From assembly GCF_020733635.1 (NCBI RefSeq), contig NZ_JAJFZL010000001.1, forward strand, positions 4,774,001-4,838,000: DNA of 64,000 bases. Reading direction: 5' to 3'. The notes under the pieces were generated by a model, which saw nothing but the letters and a program-made list of their open reading frames with translations, was not told where the DNA came from and did not search any database. Shown one piece after another: positions 44,957 through 53,870 of the stretch; within the stretch, counting starts at the first letter, position 1, and each line of letters begins with the position of its first letter. The DNA comes from Nocardia spumae (GTDB lineage: Bacteria; Actinomycetota; Actinomycetes; Mycobacteriales; Mycobacteriaceae). Position numbers and translations under genes: made by a program.

Positions 44957-45483
44957 TGGAGGGCCAGAACAGGCTGGGAACGATCATCGAGCACGATGAT
45001 CGTTGGCTACTCAAACCTCTGCGAGGCCACGCTGTATCCAGAATCAATTGGCAGTCTGACCACATCGAACTCGTCTTTGACGACGACTTTCACATTCTGA
45101 TCGGATACGATGCCGAGCTGTCCGCGAAGACTCTCGCAAAAGACTCACCGAACAGACACGGCATCACCCACTGGAGCCGACTCCAGATTGAAGAGTTCCT
45201 CGCTGCAAGAATTGTCTCTGCCGTATTCTTCAAAACCGGCGCGGTTCGTTTGGCGTTCAAGAACGGATGGATACTATTCGTCGGAGCCGACTCACACGAT
45301 TACCCCCCAGAGGTGCGGTTCAATAATCGCATTCTATGGAATCCCACAGGAATTGTCGACCGCTCAATTTTCGATATCCAACCAATAGATCCGTGGACTG
45401 GGCAACATGTCACGCCACCCGATTGGCCGAGCCGTCCGGACTACCTGCAAGACCGGCCGGAATCGGACGACATAAACAGCTGA
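44956..45483 (+). CDS. Probable immunity protein of the preceding toxin
   Basis: A 175-residue acidic soluble protein with alternating beta-strands (HIELVFDDDFHILIGYD, AVRLAFKNGWILFVGAD), similar in appearance to the DUF6188 group often found after toxin genes. The ATG at 44956 overlaps the toxin stop (TGATG), which couples translation so that antidote is made with toxin. No direct evidence of neutralisation is visible; the assignment rests on position and style. Confidence 0.65.
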   Translation: MEGQNRLGTIIEHDDRWLLKPLRGHAVSRINWQSDHIELVFDDDFHILIGYDAELSAKTLAKDSPNRHGITHWSRLQIEEFLAARIVSAVFFKTGAVRLAFKNGWILFVGADSHDYPPEVRFNNRILWNPTGIVDRSIFDIQPIDPWTGQHVTPPDWPSRPDYLQDRPESDDINS

Positions 45484-45801
45484 CGTCCGACCGACGGCCG
45501 CGCGTCTGCTCGAAGGCGACGGTCTGGGCTGAGCACTGTAATCGAGATCGGCGGCGGTGCTCGGTCGAGCGCTGGCTGTACACGACACGCAGCCGCAGCG
45601 GTCCCATCCCGACGGAACAGCTTTCAACTACCAGATGACAGCACCGAGACCACGGAGCCCCAGGTCACCTGCCAGCGCAGAGCCAGCCCGGGGGCACTGG
45701 CCCGCAAGTTAACATTCACCGGTGACCGAGTCGATATCCCCGGAGTGCAACCCGAACGAATCAGCGCACGGACAACCGCATTCCGGGCGCGGGGCGAACT
45801 G
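45484..45801 (+). promoter_or_regulatory. Intergenic region before pglY with a TCACCGGTGA palindrome
   Basis: This 318-base stretch separates the accessory cassette from the second BREX block and should hold the pglY promoter. The perfect 10-base palindrome TCACCGGTGA lies at 45716-45725, preceded by GTTAAC at 45709-45714. No clear -35/-10 pair was found, and no gene is supported. Confidence 0.4.
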
Positions 45802-48800
45802 ATGGATCAGCGTCCGCTACTGCGCGACCTCATCGACATCAAGGAGCACATCGCCGGCTCGGACTATGTGCTCACCCTCGCCGACGCGGTGACCGAGGAA
45901 GGGTCGGCGAAGGCGGTGCAGGACTACGTTCTCACCGATCGCCTCGTCGGCAACTTCGACGAAGCGTTGTCGCTGATCAAGTCAGCGCTGGACGGCAACA
46001 CCTCCAAGCCTGCGTTCCTGCACGGCTCGTTCGGTTCCGGTAAATCGCACTTCATGGCTGTGCTGTACGCACTGCTGTCCGGGAATACGGCCGTGCGGTC
46101 GCGCACCGATTTCGATTCGCTGCTCACCAAGCACGAGTGGCTGCTGTCGGACGGCAAGAAGTTCCTCATGGTGCCGTATCACATGATCGACGCCAAGACG
46201 ATGGAGCAGCGGGTGCTCGGCGGGTACGTCGAGTTCGTCCGCAAACGCCATCCCGACGCTGATGTCCCCGCGGTGTATCGCACCGACGCCCTGTTCATCG
46301 ATCTGCGCAACCTGCGCGAAACCATGGGTGAGCAGCAGTTCCTGGACGCCCTCAACCGTGATTACGCGGAGGACGACGACGAGTGGGGCGATTCGGCGGC
46401 CTTCTGGACCTCGGACAAGGTCGATACCGCGCTCACCGCGGAGGAGGCCGAGGACTCCAGTCAGCTCGATATGGTCAATCCGACCGCGCCGCGGGAGCTG
46501 CGCCGGAAACTGTTCCACGACGCGGTCACGACTCTGCTACCCGGTTATACGAAATTCGCCGCCGAGGACGAGACCGGCTTCATCTCACTCGATGCGGGCC
46601 TGAGTGTCATTGCCGCCCATGCGAAGTCGCTCGGTTACGACGGGCTGGTGCTGTTCCTCGACGAGTTGATCCTGTGGCTGGCCAGTCTCATCCACGACGA
46701 GAAGCGGGTGGCGCGCGAAGCCAGCAAGATCACCAACTTCCGTGAGGGCGGCGATGCCCGCCGCGCCATTCCGATCGTGTCGTTCATCGCCCGCCAGCGC
46801 GATCTGCGCGAGCTGGTCGGCGAGGAACTGGCCGGTGCGGCGGAATCGGCGATCCAGGATGCGTTGAACCACGCGTCGGGCCGGTTCGACCTGATCAGTC
46901 TGGAAGACCGCAACCTGCCGCAGATCGCCCACGCCCGCCTGCTGAGGCCGCGTGACGACGACGCGGCCGCGCAGATCGATGCCGCATTCGAGAAGACGAA
47001 GAAGCTCGGCCCGAAGGTCTGGGACACGCTGCTCGGTTCGGACGAGAGCACTACCGGCGCCGACGAGGCGGCCTTCCGGTTGAGCTACCCGTTCTCCCCC
47101 GCCTTCCTGGACACGCTCGTCCACATTTCGGCGGCCCTGCAGCGTTCCCGCACCGGCCTCAAGCTGATGGGGCAGCTGCTCGCCGATCACCGCAACGAAT
47201 TGCGCCTCGGCGACCTCGTGCCGCTCGGCGACCTCTATGAGCAGCTGACCAAGGGCGGTGACCGCCCGTTCGTCGCCGACAAGAAGGTGCTGTTCGACGC
47301 CGCCGACAAGCTCTACAAGACCCGGCTGCGCCCGTATCTGCTCAGCACCTGTGAGGTGACCGAGGACGATGTCGACACCTATCTGAATCGGCGCGACAGC
47401 ATCACCGACGCCCAGCTGGCCGGCCGCTGCAAGAAGTTCGTCGGCCAGAACCGGCTGGCCTGCACCGTGCTGCTCGCCGCCCTCGCGCCCAGCGTTCCGG
47501 CGTTGCGCGACTTGACCATTCGCCGCCTCGGCGCCCTCAACCACGGCTCGATCACCACGATGATCCCGGGCCGCGAAGAGGGTGTCATCAAGGATATGGT
47601 CACCGAGTGGGCGTCGCGGTTCCCGGAGATCAAGGAAACCGGTAGCGACGCCAATCCGGGTGTGCGGCTGGAACTTTCCGGTGTCGATGTGGAATCGGTG
47701 ATCGCCAACGCGCAGGTCAACGACAATCCGTCCAACCGGTTGGCGATGGCGCGGGATCTGCTCGCCGAGGAATTCGGTCTCGACCGCGCCAATGACCGTT
47801 TCGGCTCCGACGAACTGCGCTTCGTGTGGCGCGGGTCGAACCGTGTCGTGGAGGTGCTGTTCGGCAATGTGGCCGATGAGGAGACGCTGCCGAATCACGA
47901 TATGCAGCCGTCGATCGAGGGGCGTTGGCGCATCATCGTCGATCTGCCCTACGACGAGAACAACCTGAACCCGATCGTCGACCTCGACCGGATCCGACGA
48001 TTGCGGGAACAGCAGGGCGACAACCATCCTCGCGCGGTCGCCTGGCTGCCGACACATCTGACGAAACCGCGCTGGGAGGATTTCCGCCGGCTCGTGGTCG
48101 TCACTAAGGCCCTTGCCGACCCGTATCGCTTCGACACCCAGTACGCCCAGCACCTGAACCCCGACAACCGGGCCAGCGCCAAGCAGCTGCTCGAATCGCA
48201 GCGCGAAACGCTGCGCAACAAGGTGCTCGCCACCTTCAAACAGGCGTACGGGCTGGCCGAACGCAAACCGGCCGACGTGACAGACGAGCTCGATCAGCAT
48301 TTCTATCCGCTGCCGGATCTCGACGGGCTCACCGTCTCCATCGGTCAGTCGCTGCACGACGCGCTGCGCAATGTGGCCGGAAAGCTACTGGCTCACCAAC
48401 TTCCGGGCCACCCAAACCTCGACGCCGCCGGCACCGGGACCGCAGTGAAGCCCGCGGACGCAAAACTCGTCCTCACCCATGTGCGCGGCGCCGCCGAAGC
48501 GCGTGACGGGCGGGTCGAGGTGCTGGCGAAGGATCGGCCGCTGATGAAGCGCATCGCCGAACCGCTCGGGCTGGGGCAGCAGAAGGAAGCGTATTTCGAG
48601 CTGTCCCGGCGTTGGGCCGATCATTTCCGCCTCACGGCGCAGAACGAAGGCATTACCGGTGATCTGTCGGTGATTTCCCTGGGCGACTGGACCGATCTGC
48701 CCGAAAAGCGCGGGCTCGAGCCGCATATCGCGAACCTGGTGATCGCCTCGTTCGCCGAGATGGACGATCGGGTGTGGGTGCGCGGGGGCGTCCCGATCGA

Positions 48801-49689
48801 CACTCCAGACCTGACCAAGATCCAGGCCGGCGACGCCCTGCGGACCCAGCCGCTGCCCGGTGAGGCCGAGTGGGATGCCGCGCGCAATCGGTTCGAGGTG
48901 ATCTTCGGGGACAAGGCGCCGACGCTGCGCCGCGGCGGGCTGGTTCAGCAGTTCGCCCGCCAGATCACTACCGCCGCGGCGAAGTATCTGGACCCTGCTG
49001 TCCGACTGGTGGAACAGCTCGAACAGCACAGTGAGTTCCTGCGGCTCGACGACACCGAACCCGGTGGGCGGCTTGCCATCGCGCGCCGTGCGGTCCAGTT
49101 GCTCAATGAACTCACGAAGGCCGGTGGCGGATCGGCGGGTGCGAAACGAACCGTGGAGACCTTCGCCGGTTTCAATCTGGCCGAAATCAGTCCGGACCGC
49201 TACGCGACCTCGATCAAGTCCGCGGACCGCGTGATTTCCGCACTCGCCGATGCCGCGTGGGACAACCTGGCCCTGGCGCAGCATCTGGGACCGGAGGGTG
49301 CGGCGCTGCTGGATTCGTTGCGTTCGGTCGCTCGTGCGGATCAGCGGTCGAGCGATCTGGCCGAGAAACTGCGCCGCACCAATGCCGAAGTGACCAGGCT
49401 GTCCAAGGAGCGATTGCTCGATGACAGGCAGCGCCGTGAGGAGCAGACACGCGATCCCGGCCCCGTGGCGGCCGATCACGTCGAACTCACCACGGACACC
49501 AGTCATCCTGTGCTGCCGGCGGAGCCGGATCCCTCGGCCGACCACGACGACGCGACGTTGTTCAAGCGCGCCAACGTGTACACGACCACCGCACGCGAGG
49601 CGGCACGGTCCGTCGCACGGGAACTCGACCGGCTCTCGCAGCTCGAACCCGACGCCACCATCGAAATCACCTGGAAGGTTGTGGAATGA
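45802..49689 (+). CDS. pglY: BREX type 2 ATPase PglY
   Basis: A 1,295-residue P-loop ATPase, the BREX-2 counterpart of BrxC. Walker A is GSFGSGKS (residues 75-82) in AFLHGSFGSGKSHFMAVLYA, and a Walker B-like GLVLFLDELILWL follows near residue 290. The N-terminus MDQRPLLRDLIDIKEHI is typical. The ATG at 45802 is the conserved start; the in-frame GTG at 45745 adds 19 less likely residues. The stop overlaps the pglZ start by four bases. The gene leads the second BREX block. Confidence 0.93.
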   Translation: MDQRPLLRDLIDIKEHIAGSDYVLTLADAVTEEGSAKAVQDYVLTDRLVGNFDEALSLIKSALDGNTSKPAFLHGSFGSGKSHFMAVLYALLSGNTAVRSRTDFDSLLTKHEWLLSDGKKFLMVPYHMIDAKTMEQRVLGGYVEFVRKRHPDADVPAVYRTDALFIDLRNLRETMGEQQFLDALNRDYAEDDDEWGDSAAFWTSDKVDTALTAEEAEDSSQLDMVNPTAPRELRRKLFHDAVTTLLPGYTKFAAEDETGFISLDAGLSVIAAHAKSLGYDGLVLFLDELILWLASLIHDEKRVAREASKITNFREGGDARRAIPIVSFIARQRDLRELVGEELAGAAESAIQDALNHASGRFDLISLEDRNLPQIAHARLLRPRDDDAAAQIDAAFEKTKKLGPKVWDTLLGSDESTTGADEAAFRLSYPFSPAFLDTLVHISAALQRSRTGLKLMGQLLADHRNELRLGDLVPLGDLYEQLTKGGDRPFVADKKVLFDAADKLYKTRLRPYLLSTCEVTEDDVDTYLNRRDSITDAQLAGRCKKFVGQNRLACTVLLAALAPSVPALRDLTIRRLGALNHGSITTMIPGREEGVIKDMVTEWASRFPEIKETGSDANPGVRLELSGVDVESVIANAQVNDNPSNRLAMARDLLAEEFGLDRANDRFGSDELRFVWRGSNRVVEVLFGNVADEETLPNHDMQPSIEGRWRIIVDLPYDENNLNPIVDLDRIRRLREQQGDNHPRAVAWLPTHLTKPRWEDFRRLVVVTKALADPYRFDTQYAQHLNPDNRASAKQLLESQRETLRNKVLATFKQAYGLAERKPADVTDELDQHFYPLPDLDGLTVSIGQSLHDALRNVAGKLLAHQLPGHPNLDAAGTGTAVKPADAKLVLTHVRGAAEARDGRVEVLAKDRPLMKRIAEPLGLGQQKEAYFELSRRWADHFRLTAQNEGITGDLSVISLGDWTDLPEKRGLEPHIANLVIASFAEMDDRVWVRGGVPIDTPDLTKIQAGDALRTQPLPGEAEWDAARNRFEVIFGDKAPTLRRGGLVQQFARQITTAAAKYLDPAVRLVEQLEQHSEFLRLDDTEPGGRLAIARRAVQLLNELTKAGGGSAGAKRTVETFAGFNLAEISPDRYATSIKSADRVISALADAAWDNLALAQHLGPEGAALLDSLRSVARADQRSSDLAEKLRRTNAEVTRLSKERLLDDRQRREEQTRDPGPVAADHVELTTDTSHPVLPAEPDPSADHDDATLFKRANVYTTTAREAARSVARELDRLSQLEPDATIEITWKVVE

Positions 49690-52505
49690 CCGCGACCGTC
49701 GCGGGGGCCATGCGCCTGTCGAGAACCACGGTCGCCCAATACCTTGCCGCGAATCACAAGCTCACGGAGATCCTCACCGCGCCCCAGGGCAACATCACGA
49801 TCCTGCTGCGCGGCGAACCGGCATGGGACGGTGACCCGGTGCTGCCGCTGTCCGACGGCCGCGCGGTGCGGGTGGAGCCGGCACCCTCGCCGCTGGCGGT
49901 GCACGAACAGATTCTGGCCCACGCCAGAGATATCAATCCGGATCCGCGAGTTCTCGTGGTGATCACCGATGTCGAGGAACACGACCTCGACCCGGCCATC
50001 CTGGCCCGGATCCACCGCGCCCACATCTATGTCGTCGACCAGTGGGACATCGTCCGAGAGACCTTCGGCGCCAAAGACATCGACCCGATGCTGCGCCGTA
50101 TCACCTGGGTCTGCGAAGCGCTGCTCGATGCCTCCGGCGCGCGGCGCTGGCCGGCCGCGCTGGCCGGTGACGTGCTCTCCCGCACACCGACATTGGCCGC
50201 GCTGGCCGCTCGCCGTCTCGACCTCGGTGACGTCGGCGACCGTATCGATGCGCGCACCCTACTCATCTGGTCGCAGCGACCGGGCCACCCGCAACTGCTG
50301 CTCGAACTGCGCGGGCCCGAACGTCACGGTGTGATCGAATTCCTCAGCGAGACAGATCAATCCGGGCCCGCCGGCAGAGTACTGACGACACTGGCCGTCA
50401 ACGGACACGGTGATGAAGCCGTCGCATACGGCCTGCTCTGCGCGGCGCTGTGGCGTCATGCCACACCGAGCAATCCGGTCTTTCAAGCCCGAGGCCGAGT
50501 CGAACGGTGGCTGGGCGAAGACTTCCCGATCAAGGGTGCGGCACTCGATTCGGTGCTCAGTTCCTTCGGGGCGGTCTGCGAGGACTACATCAGCGATCTG
50601 CTCACCAGAGCCCGCACCGAGACCGATCCAGGAGACGAGGCCGACGAGCACGCCCGGCAGGCCCGCAAGATCACCGATACGGTGCTTTCCCGCGCCGATG
50701 CCCTGGCCCGCCAGTTCGGGGCACTCGAAGCGGCGGCGAGCAGCCCCATCCTCGCGGTCGGCCTGGAGGCGCGAATCACCACGGCCGGGAACGCACTCGG
50801 TCGCGGCCGGATCGACAGCATCGACCGATCCGTCACCGAGCTGCGCAATCACAAGCTGGCACCGGATCACCACATCCGTATCCAGCGAATTCGGATGGCG
50901 CAGCGGCTGACTCGGTGGCTGGCGACCGCACCCGACCCCACCATCGACACCGTCGCCGCGGCCATCGACCGGCAGATACGTGACACCGCCTGGGCCGACC
51001 GCGCCCTGGATACACTCGAGGCGGGTGGCGACGACGATCCCGCGGTGCGGATCGCCTTTCAGGACATCGCGACCAAAGTCCGGGCCGTGCGGCGCGAATT
51101 CGATCGGGAGTTCGCCACTGTCCTCGCGCAGTGGACTGGGTCGGGCAGCGCACCCGGCTCCATGCTGACCGTCGAGACCTTCCTGCACCGCGTGGTTCGC
51201 CCGTTGGCCGCCACACGGCGCGTCATGCTCATCGTGGTCGACGGAATGAGCAGTGCGATCGCGACCGAACTTGCGGGTGAGCTTCGCAAATCCTTCGCCG
51301 AGTACGACCCACTGCCCGGCGACAAGCATGTGCGGCGGCGTTCGATGGTCGCCGCATTGCCGAGTCTGACGGCGGTCTCACGCACGTCATTGTTCGCGGG
51401 CACGCTGATGAAGGGCGACCAGAAGGACGAGGCACGATTGTTTCCCGCCCACCGGTTCTGGGGTGCGAAACAGGCCGAGGTGTTCCACAAGCACGATCTG
51501 CGCAGTGCCGCGGGCGATCGTTTCGGCACCGACCTGCTGAACGCACTGGCAAATCCGGACAAGCATGTCGCCGTCGTGCTCAACACCATCGACGACCGGC
51601 TCGCCAAGGAACTCAAACTCGACGACGCCGCCTGGGAGACACGCGAAGTCGGTGATCTCCGCGCGCTCGTCGCCTCGGCCGCGGCGCGCGATATGGCCGT
51701 GTTGATCACCAGCGACCACGGGCACGTGATCGACCGCCACGGCCGAGCATGCGACGGCACCGGAGTCGCCTCGGCACGACATCGAGTGCCCACGGCGGCC
51801 CACGATCCGCTGGATGACTCCGAGATCGCGTTGCGCGGCCCGCGCGTGGTGTGGCCGGAACCGGGAGCCTCGATCGTCGCACTGTGGGATGCCGATTCTC
51901 GATACACCGCACAGAAAGCCGGTTACCACGGTGGGGCATCACTCGCCGAAATGACCATTCCCGTACTGGCATTCCTGCCGTTCGAATCCGACCCCGGTGA
52001 CTGGCAGGAGTTGGGCAGCAGCCAGCAGCCGAAATGGTGGATCGACGACGCCGAGGAAACCCTCGACGTCCCCGCACAGGAGGCCGTCACCGAACGCGCC
52101 AAACGGGTGAGTACGAAGGCGCGGGAGCTGGCCAGCGATCAGATCACACTCGATCTGGTGGTACCGGAAGCGGCCCCGCCCGCCCGGCAGGCACTAGGAT
52201 CGGCAGAAGCCCTGATCAAGGAGCTGCTGGACTCCGACACGTTCGCCGCCCAACTCGAGACCCTGGCACGCAAACCGGCGTCCGGCAAACTGGAGAAGGC
52301 CATCAGCACGCTACTCGACGGGCCGCAGACCACCACCGCGCTCGCACAGCGGATCGGTGAACTTCCCTCGCGGGCCCGAAGTTTCGCGGCCGTGCTGACC
52401 CAACTGCTCAACGTCGACGGGCAACAGGTGCTGGAGACTCACTCCGACGGCCGCACGCTGCGCCTGCACGTCGGGTTGCTTCGCGAACAGTTCGGACTCC
52501 GATGA
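49686..52505 (+). CDS. pglZ: BREX type 2 alkaline-phosphatase-fold protein PglZ
   Basis: A 939-residue protein with a PglZ domain in its central and C-terminal part. The alkaline-phosphatase superfamily metal site is visible as IVVDGMSS with Asp519 and, further on, TSDHGH with Asp677-His678. The N-terminal 350 residues are helical and typical of BREX-2 PglZ. It is essential in known Pgl systems and acts as a phosphatase or nuclease-like partner of PglX. It overlaps pglY by four bases. Confidence 0.93.
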   Translation: MTATVAGAMRLSRTTVAQYLAANHKLTEILTAPQGNITILLRGEPAWDGDPVLPLSDGRAVRVEPAPSPLAVHEQILAHARDINPDPRVLVVITDVEEHDLDPAILARIHRAHIYVVDQWDIVRETFGAKDIDPMLRRITWVCEALLDASGARRWPAALAGDVLSRTPTLAALAARRLDLGDVGDRIDARTLLIWSQRPGHPQLLLELRGPERHGVIEFLSETDQSGPAGRVLTTLAVNGHGDEAVAYGLLCAALWRHATPSNPVFQARGRVERWLGEDFPIKGAALDSVLSSFGAVCEDYISDLLTRARTETDPGDEADEHARQARKITDTVLSRADALARQFGALEAAASSPILAVGLEARITTAGNALGRGRIDSIDRSVTELRNHKLAPDHHIRIQRIRMAQRLTRWLATAPDPTIDTVAAAIDRQIRDTAWADRALDTLEAGGDDDPAVRIAFQDIATKVRAVRREFDREFATVLAQWTGSGSAPGSMLTVETFLHRVVRPLAATRRVMLIVVDGMSSAIATELAGELRKSFAEYDPLPGDKHVRRRSMVAALPSLTAVSRTSLFAGTLMKGDQKDEARLFPAHRFWGAKQAEVFHKHDLRSAAGDRFGTDLLNALANPDKHVAVVLNTIDDRLAKELKLDDAAWETREVGDLRALVASAAARDMAVLITSDHGHVIDRHGRACDGTGVASARHRVPTAAHDPLDDSEIALRGPRVVWPEPGASIVALWDADSRYTAQKAGYHGGASLAEMTIPVLAFLPFESDPGDWQELGSSQQPKWWIDDAEETLDVPAQEAVTERAKRVSTKARELASDQITLDLVVPEAAPPARQALGSAEALIKELLDSDTFAAQLETLARKPASGKLEKAISTLLDGPQTTTALAQRIGELPSRARSFAAVLTQLLNVDGQQVLETHSDGRTLRLHVGLLREQFGLR

Positions 52506-52553
52506 TCGGCACGGGACGTGCTCGCACCGTCGCCACGATGCCACACTGGTCCG

Positions 52554-53870
52554 GTGAGTAGCGTGCAGCCGACAGGGGTGAGTGCGGCCCGACGACGAGC
52601 GGTCATCGACGCATTGCGGCGCGGCGCGGTTCCCGACAGCGGTCTCGACCTGCTGGCGACCGGCCTCGATCGCTTCGAGGCCGCGTTGGACGCCGAACTC
52701 GATGCCGTCGCCTCGGGTGGCGCGGTATTCAAGGCGGTGCGCGGCGAATACGGGTCGGGTAAAACGTTCTTCTCTCGCTGGCTGGGCGAACGAGCGAAGC
52801 GACGCAACTTCGCGGTGTCCGAGATCCAGATCTCCGAGACGGAAACCCCGCTGCACAAGCTGGAGACGGTGTATCGGCGGCTCACCGAGCGACTCACCAC
52901 GGCCAGCTCACCACCGAGCGCCTTCCGGCACGTGATCGACGCCTGGTTCTACGCACTGGAGGAAGACGCTCTCGCCGAAGGCGCCACCGAGGACGAGCTG
53001 GCCGAGTCCGTCGACCGCCTCATGACCGCGCGGCTGGCCGAAGTCTCCAGGCACGCACCGTCTTTCGCCGCCGCATCGCGCGGATACCGGACGGCGGTGC
53101 TGGCCGGTGACGACGCCACCGCGAGCGCCGTACTCGCCTGGTTGGGCGGACAACCGAACGTCGCCGCGGCCGCCCGCCGGGCCGCCGGGGTGCGCGGTGA
53201 ACTCGATCATTTCGGCGCGTTCGGCTTCCTGCAGGGGCTGCTGACGGTGCTACGTGATTCCGGGCATCGCGGTCTGCTCATCGTTCTCGACGAGGTGGAG
53301 ACCCTGCAGCGGGTGCGGTCGGATGCCCGCGACAAGGCCCTCAACGCATTGCGACAGCTGATCGACGAGGTCTACGCCGGCCGCTTCCCCGGCGTGTACC
53401 TGCTGATCACCGGGACACCGGCCTTCTACGAGGGACAGCAGGGCGTGCAGCGGCTGCCACCGCTCGCGCAACGGCTCGCGACCGACTTCACGACCGATCC
53501 GCGCTTCGACAATCCGCGCGCGGTACAGATCCGCCTGCCCGGTTTCACCATGGATTCTCTTGTGACGCTGGGCAGCACGATCCGCGAACTCTATGCCTCG
53601 GGAGCCGAGAACGGTGAACGAGTCAACGTGATCGCGGACGACGCCTACATCGCGGATCTCGCCCGAGCGGTCACCGGCTCACTCGGCGGAAACGTCGGCG
53701 TCGCACCACGATTGTTCCTGAAGAAACTCGTCGGTGACGTGCTGGACCGCATCGACCAGTTCCCCGATTTCGACCCGCGCCAGCATTACAAGCTCACCGT
53801 CGGTTCGGCGGAACTGACCGATATGGAACGCAACCTGGCTCGTGCCGACGATGTCGACCTAGAGCTGTGA
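52554..53870 (+). CDS. brxD: BREX system ATP-binding protein BrxD
   Basis: A 438-residue P-loop ATPase of the BrxD family (DUF2791-like). Walker A GEYGSGKT occupies residues 64-71 and Walker B is LLIVLDEVETLQ near residue 250. The GTG at 52554 was chosen as start; an in-frame GTG at 52518 is an alternative without better support. The gap to pglZ is 48 bases and the stop overlaps the helicase start (GTGA). Confidence 0.92.
   Translation: MSSVQPTGVSAARRRAVIDALRRGAVPDSGLDLLATGLDRFEAALDAELDAVASGGAVFKAVRGEYGSGKTFFSRWLGERAKRRNFAVSEIQISETETPLHKLETVYRRLTERLTTASSPPSAFRHVIDAWFYALEEDALAEGATEDELAESVDRLMTARLAEVSRHAPSFAAASRGYRTAVLAGDDATASAVLAWLGGQPNVAAAARRAAGVRGELDHFGAFGFLQGLLTVLRDSGHRGLLIVLDEVETLQRVRSDARDKALNALRQLIDEVYAGRFPGVYLLITGTPAFYEGQQGVQRLPPLAQRLATDFTTDPRFDNPRAVQIRLPGFTMDSLVTLGSTIRELYASGAENGERVNVIADDAYIADLARAVTGSLGGNVGVAPRLFLKKLVGDVLDRIDQFPDFDPRQHYKLTVGSAELTDMERNLARADDVDLEL

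Noticed and set aside
46585..48357. A 590-codon minus-strand frame inside pglY
   Set aside because: Same reason: shadow of a long, well-supported gene.
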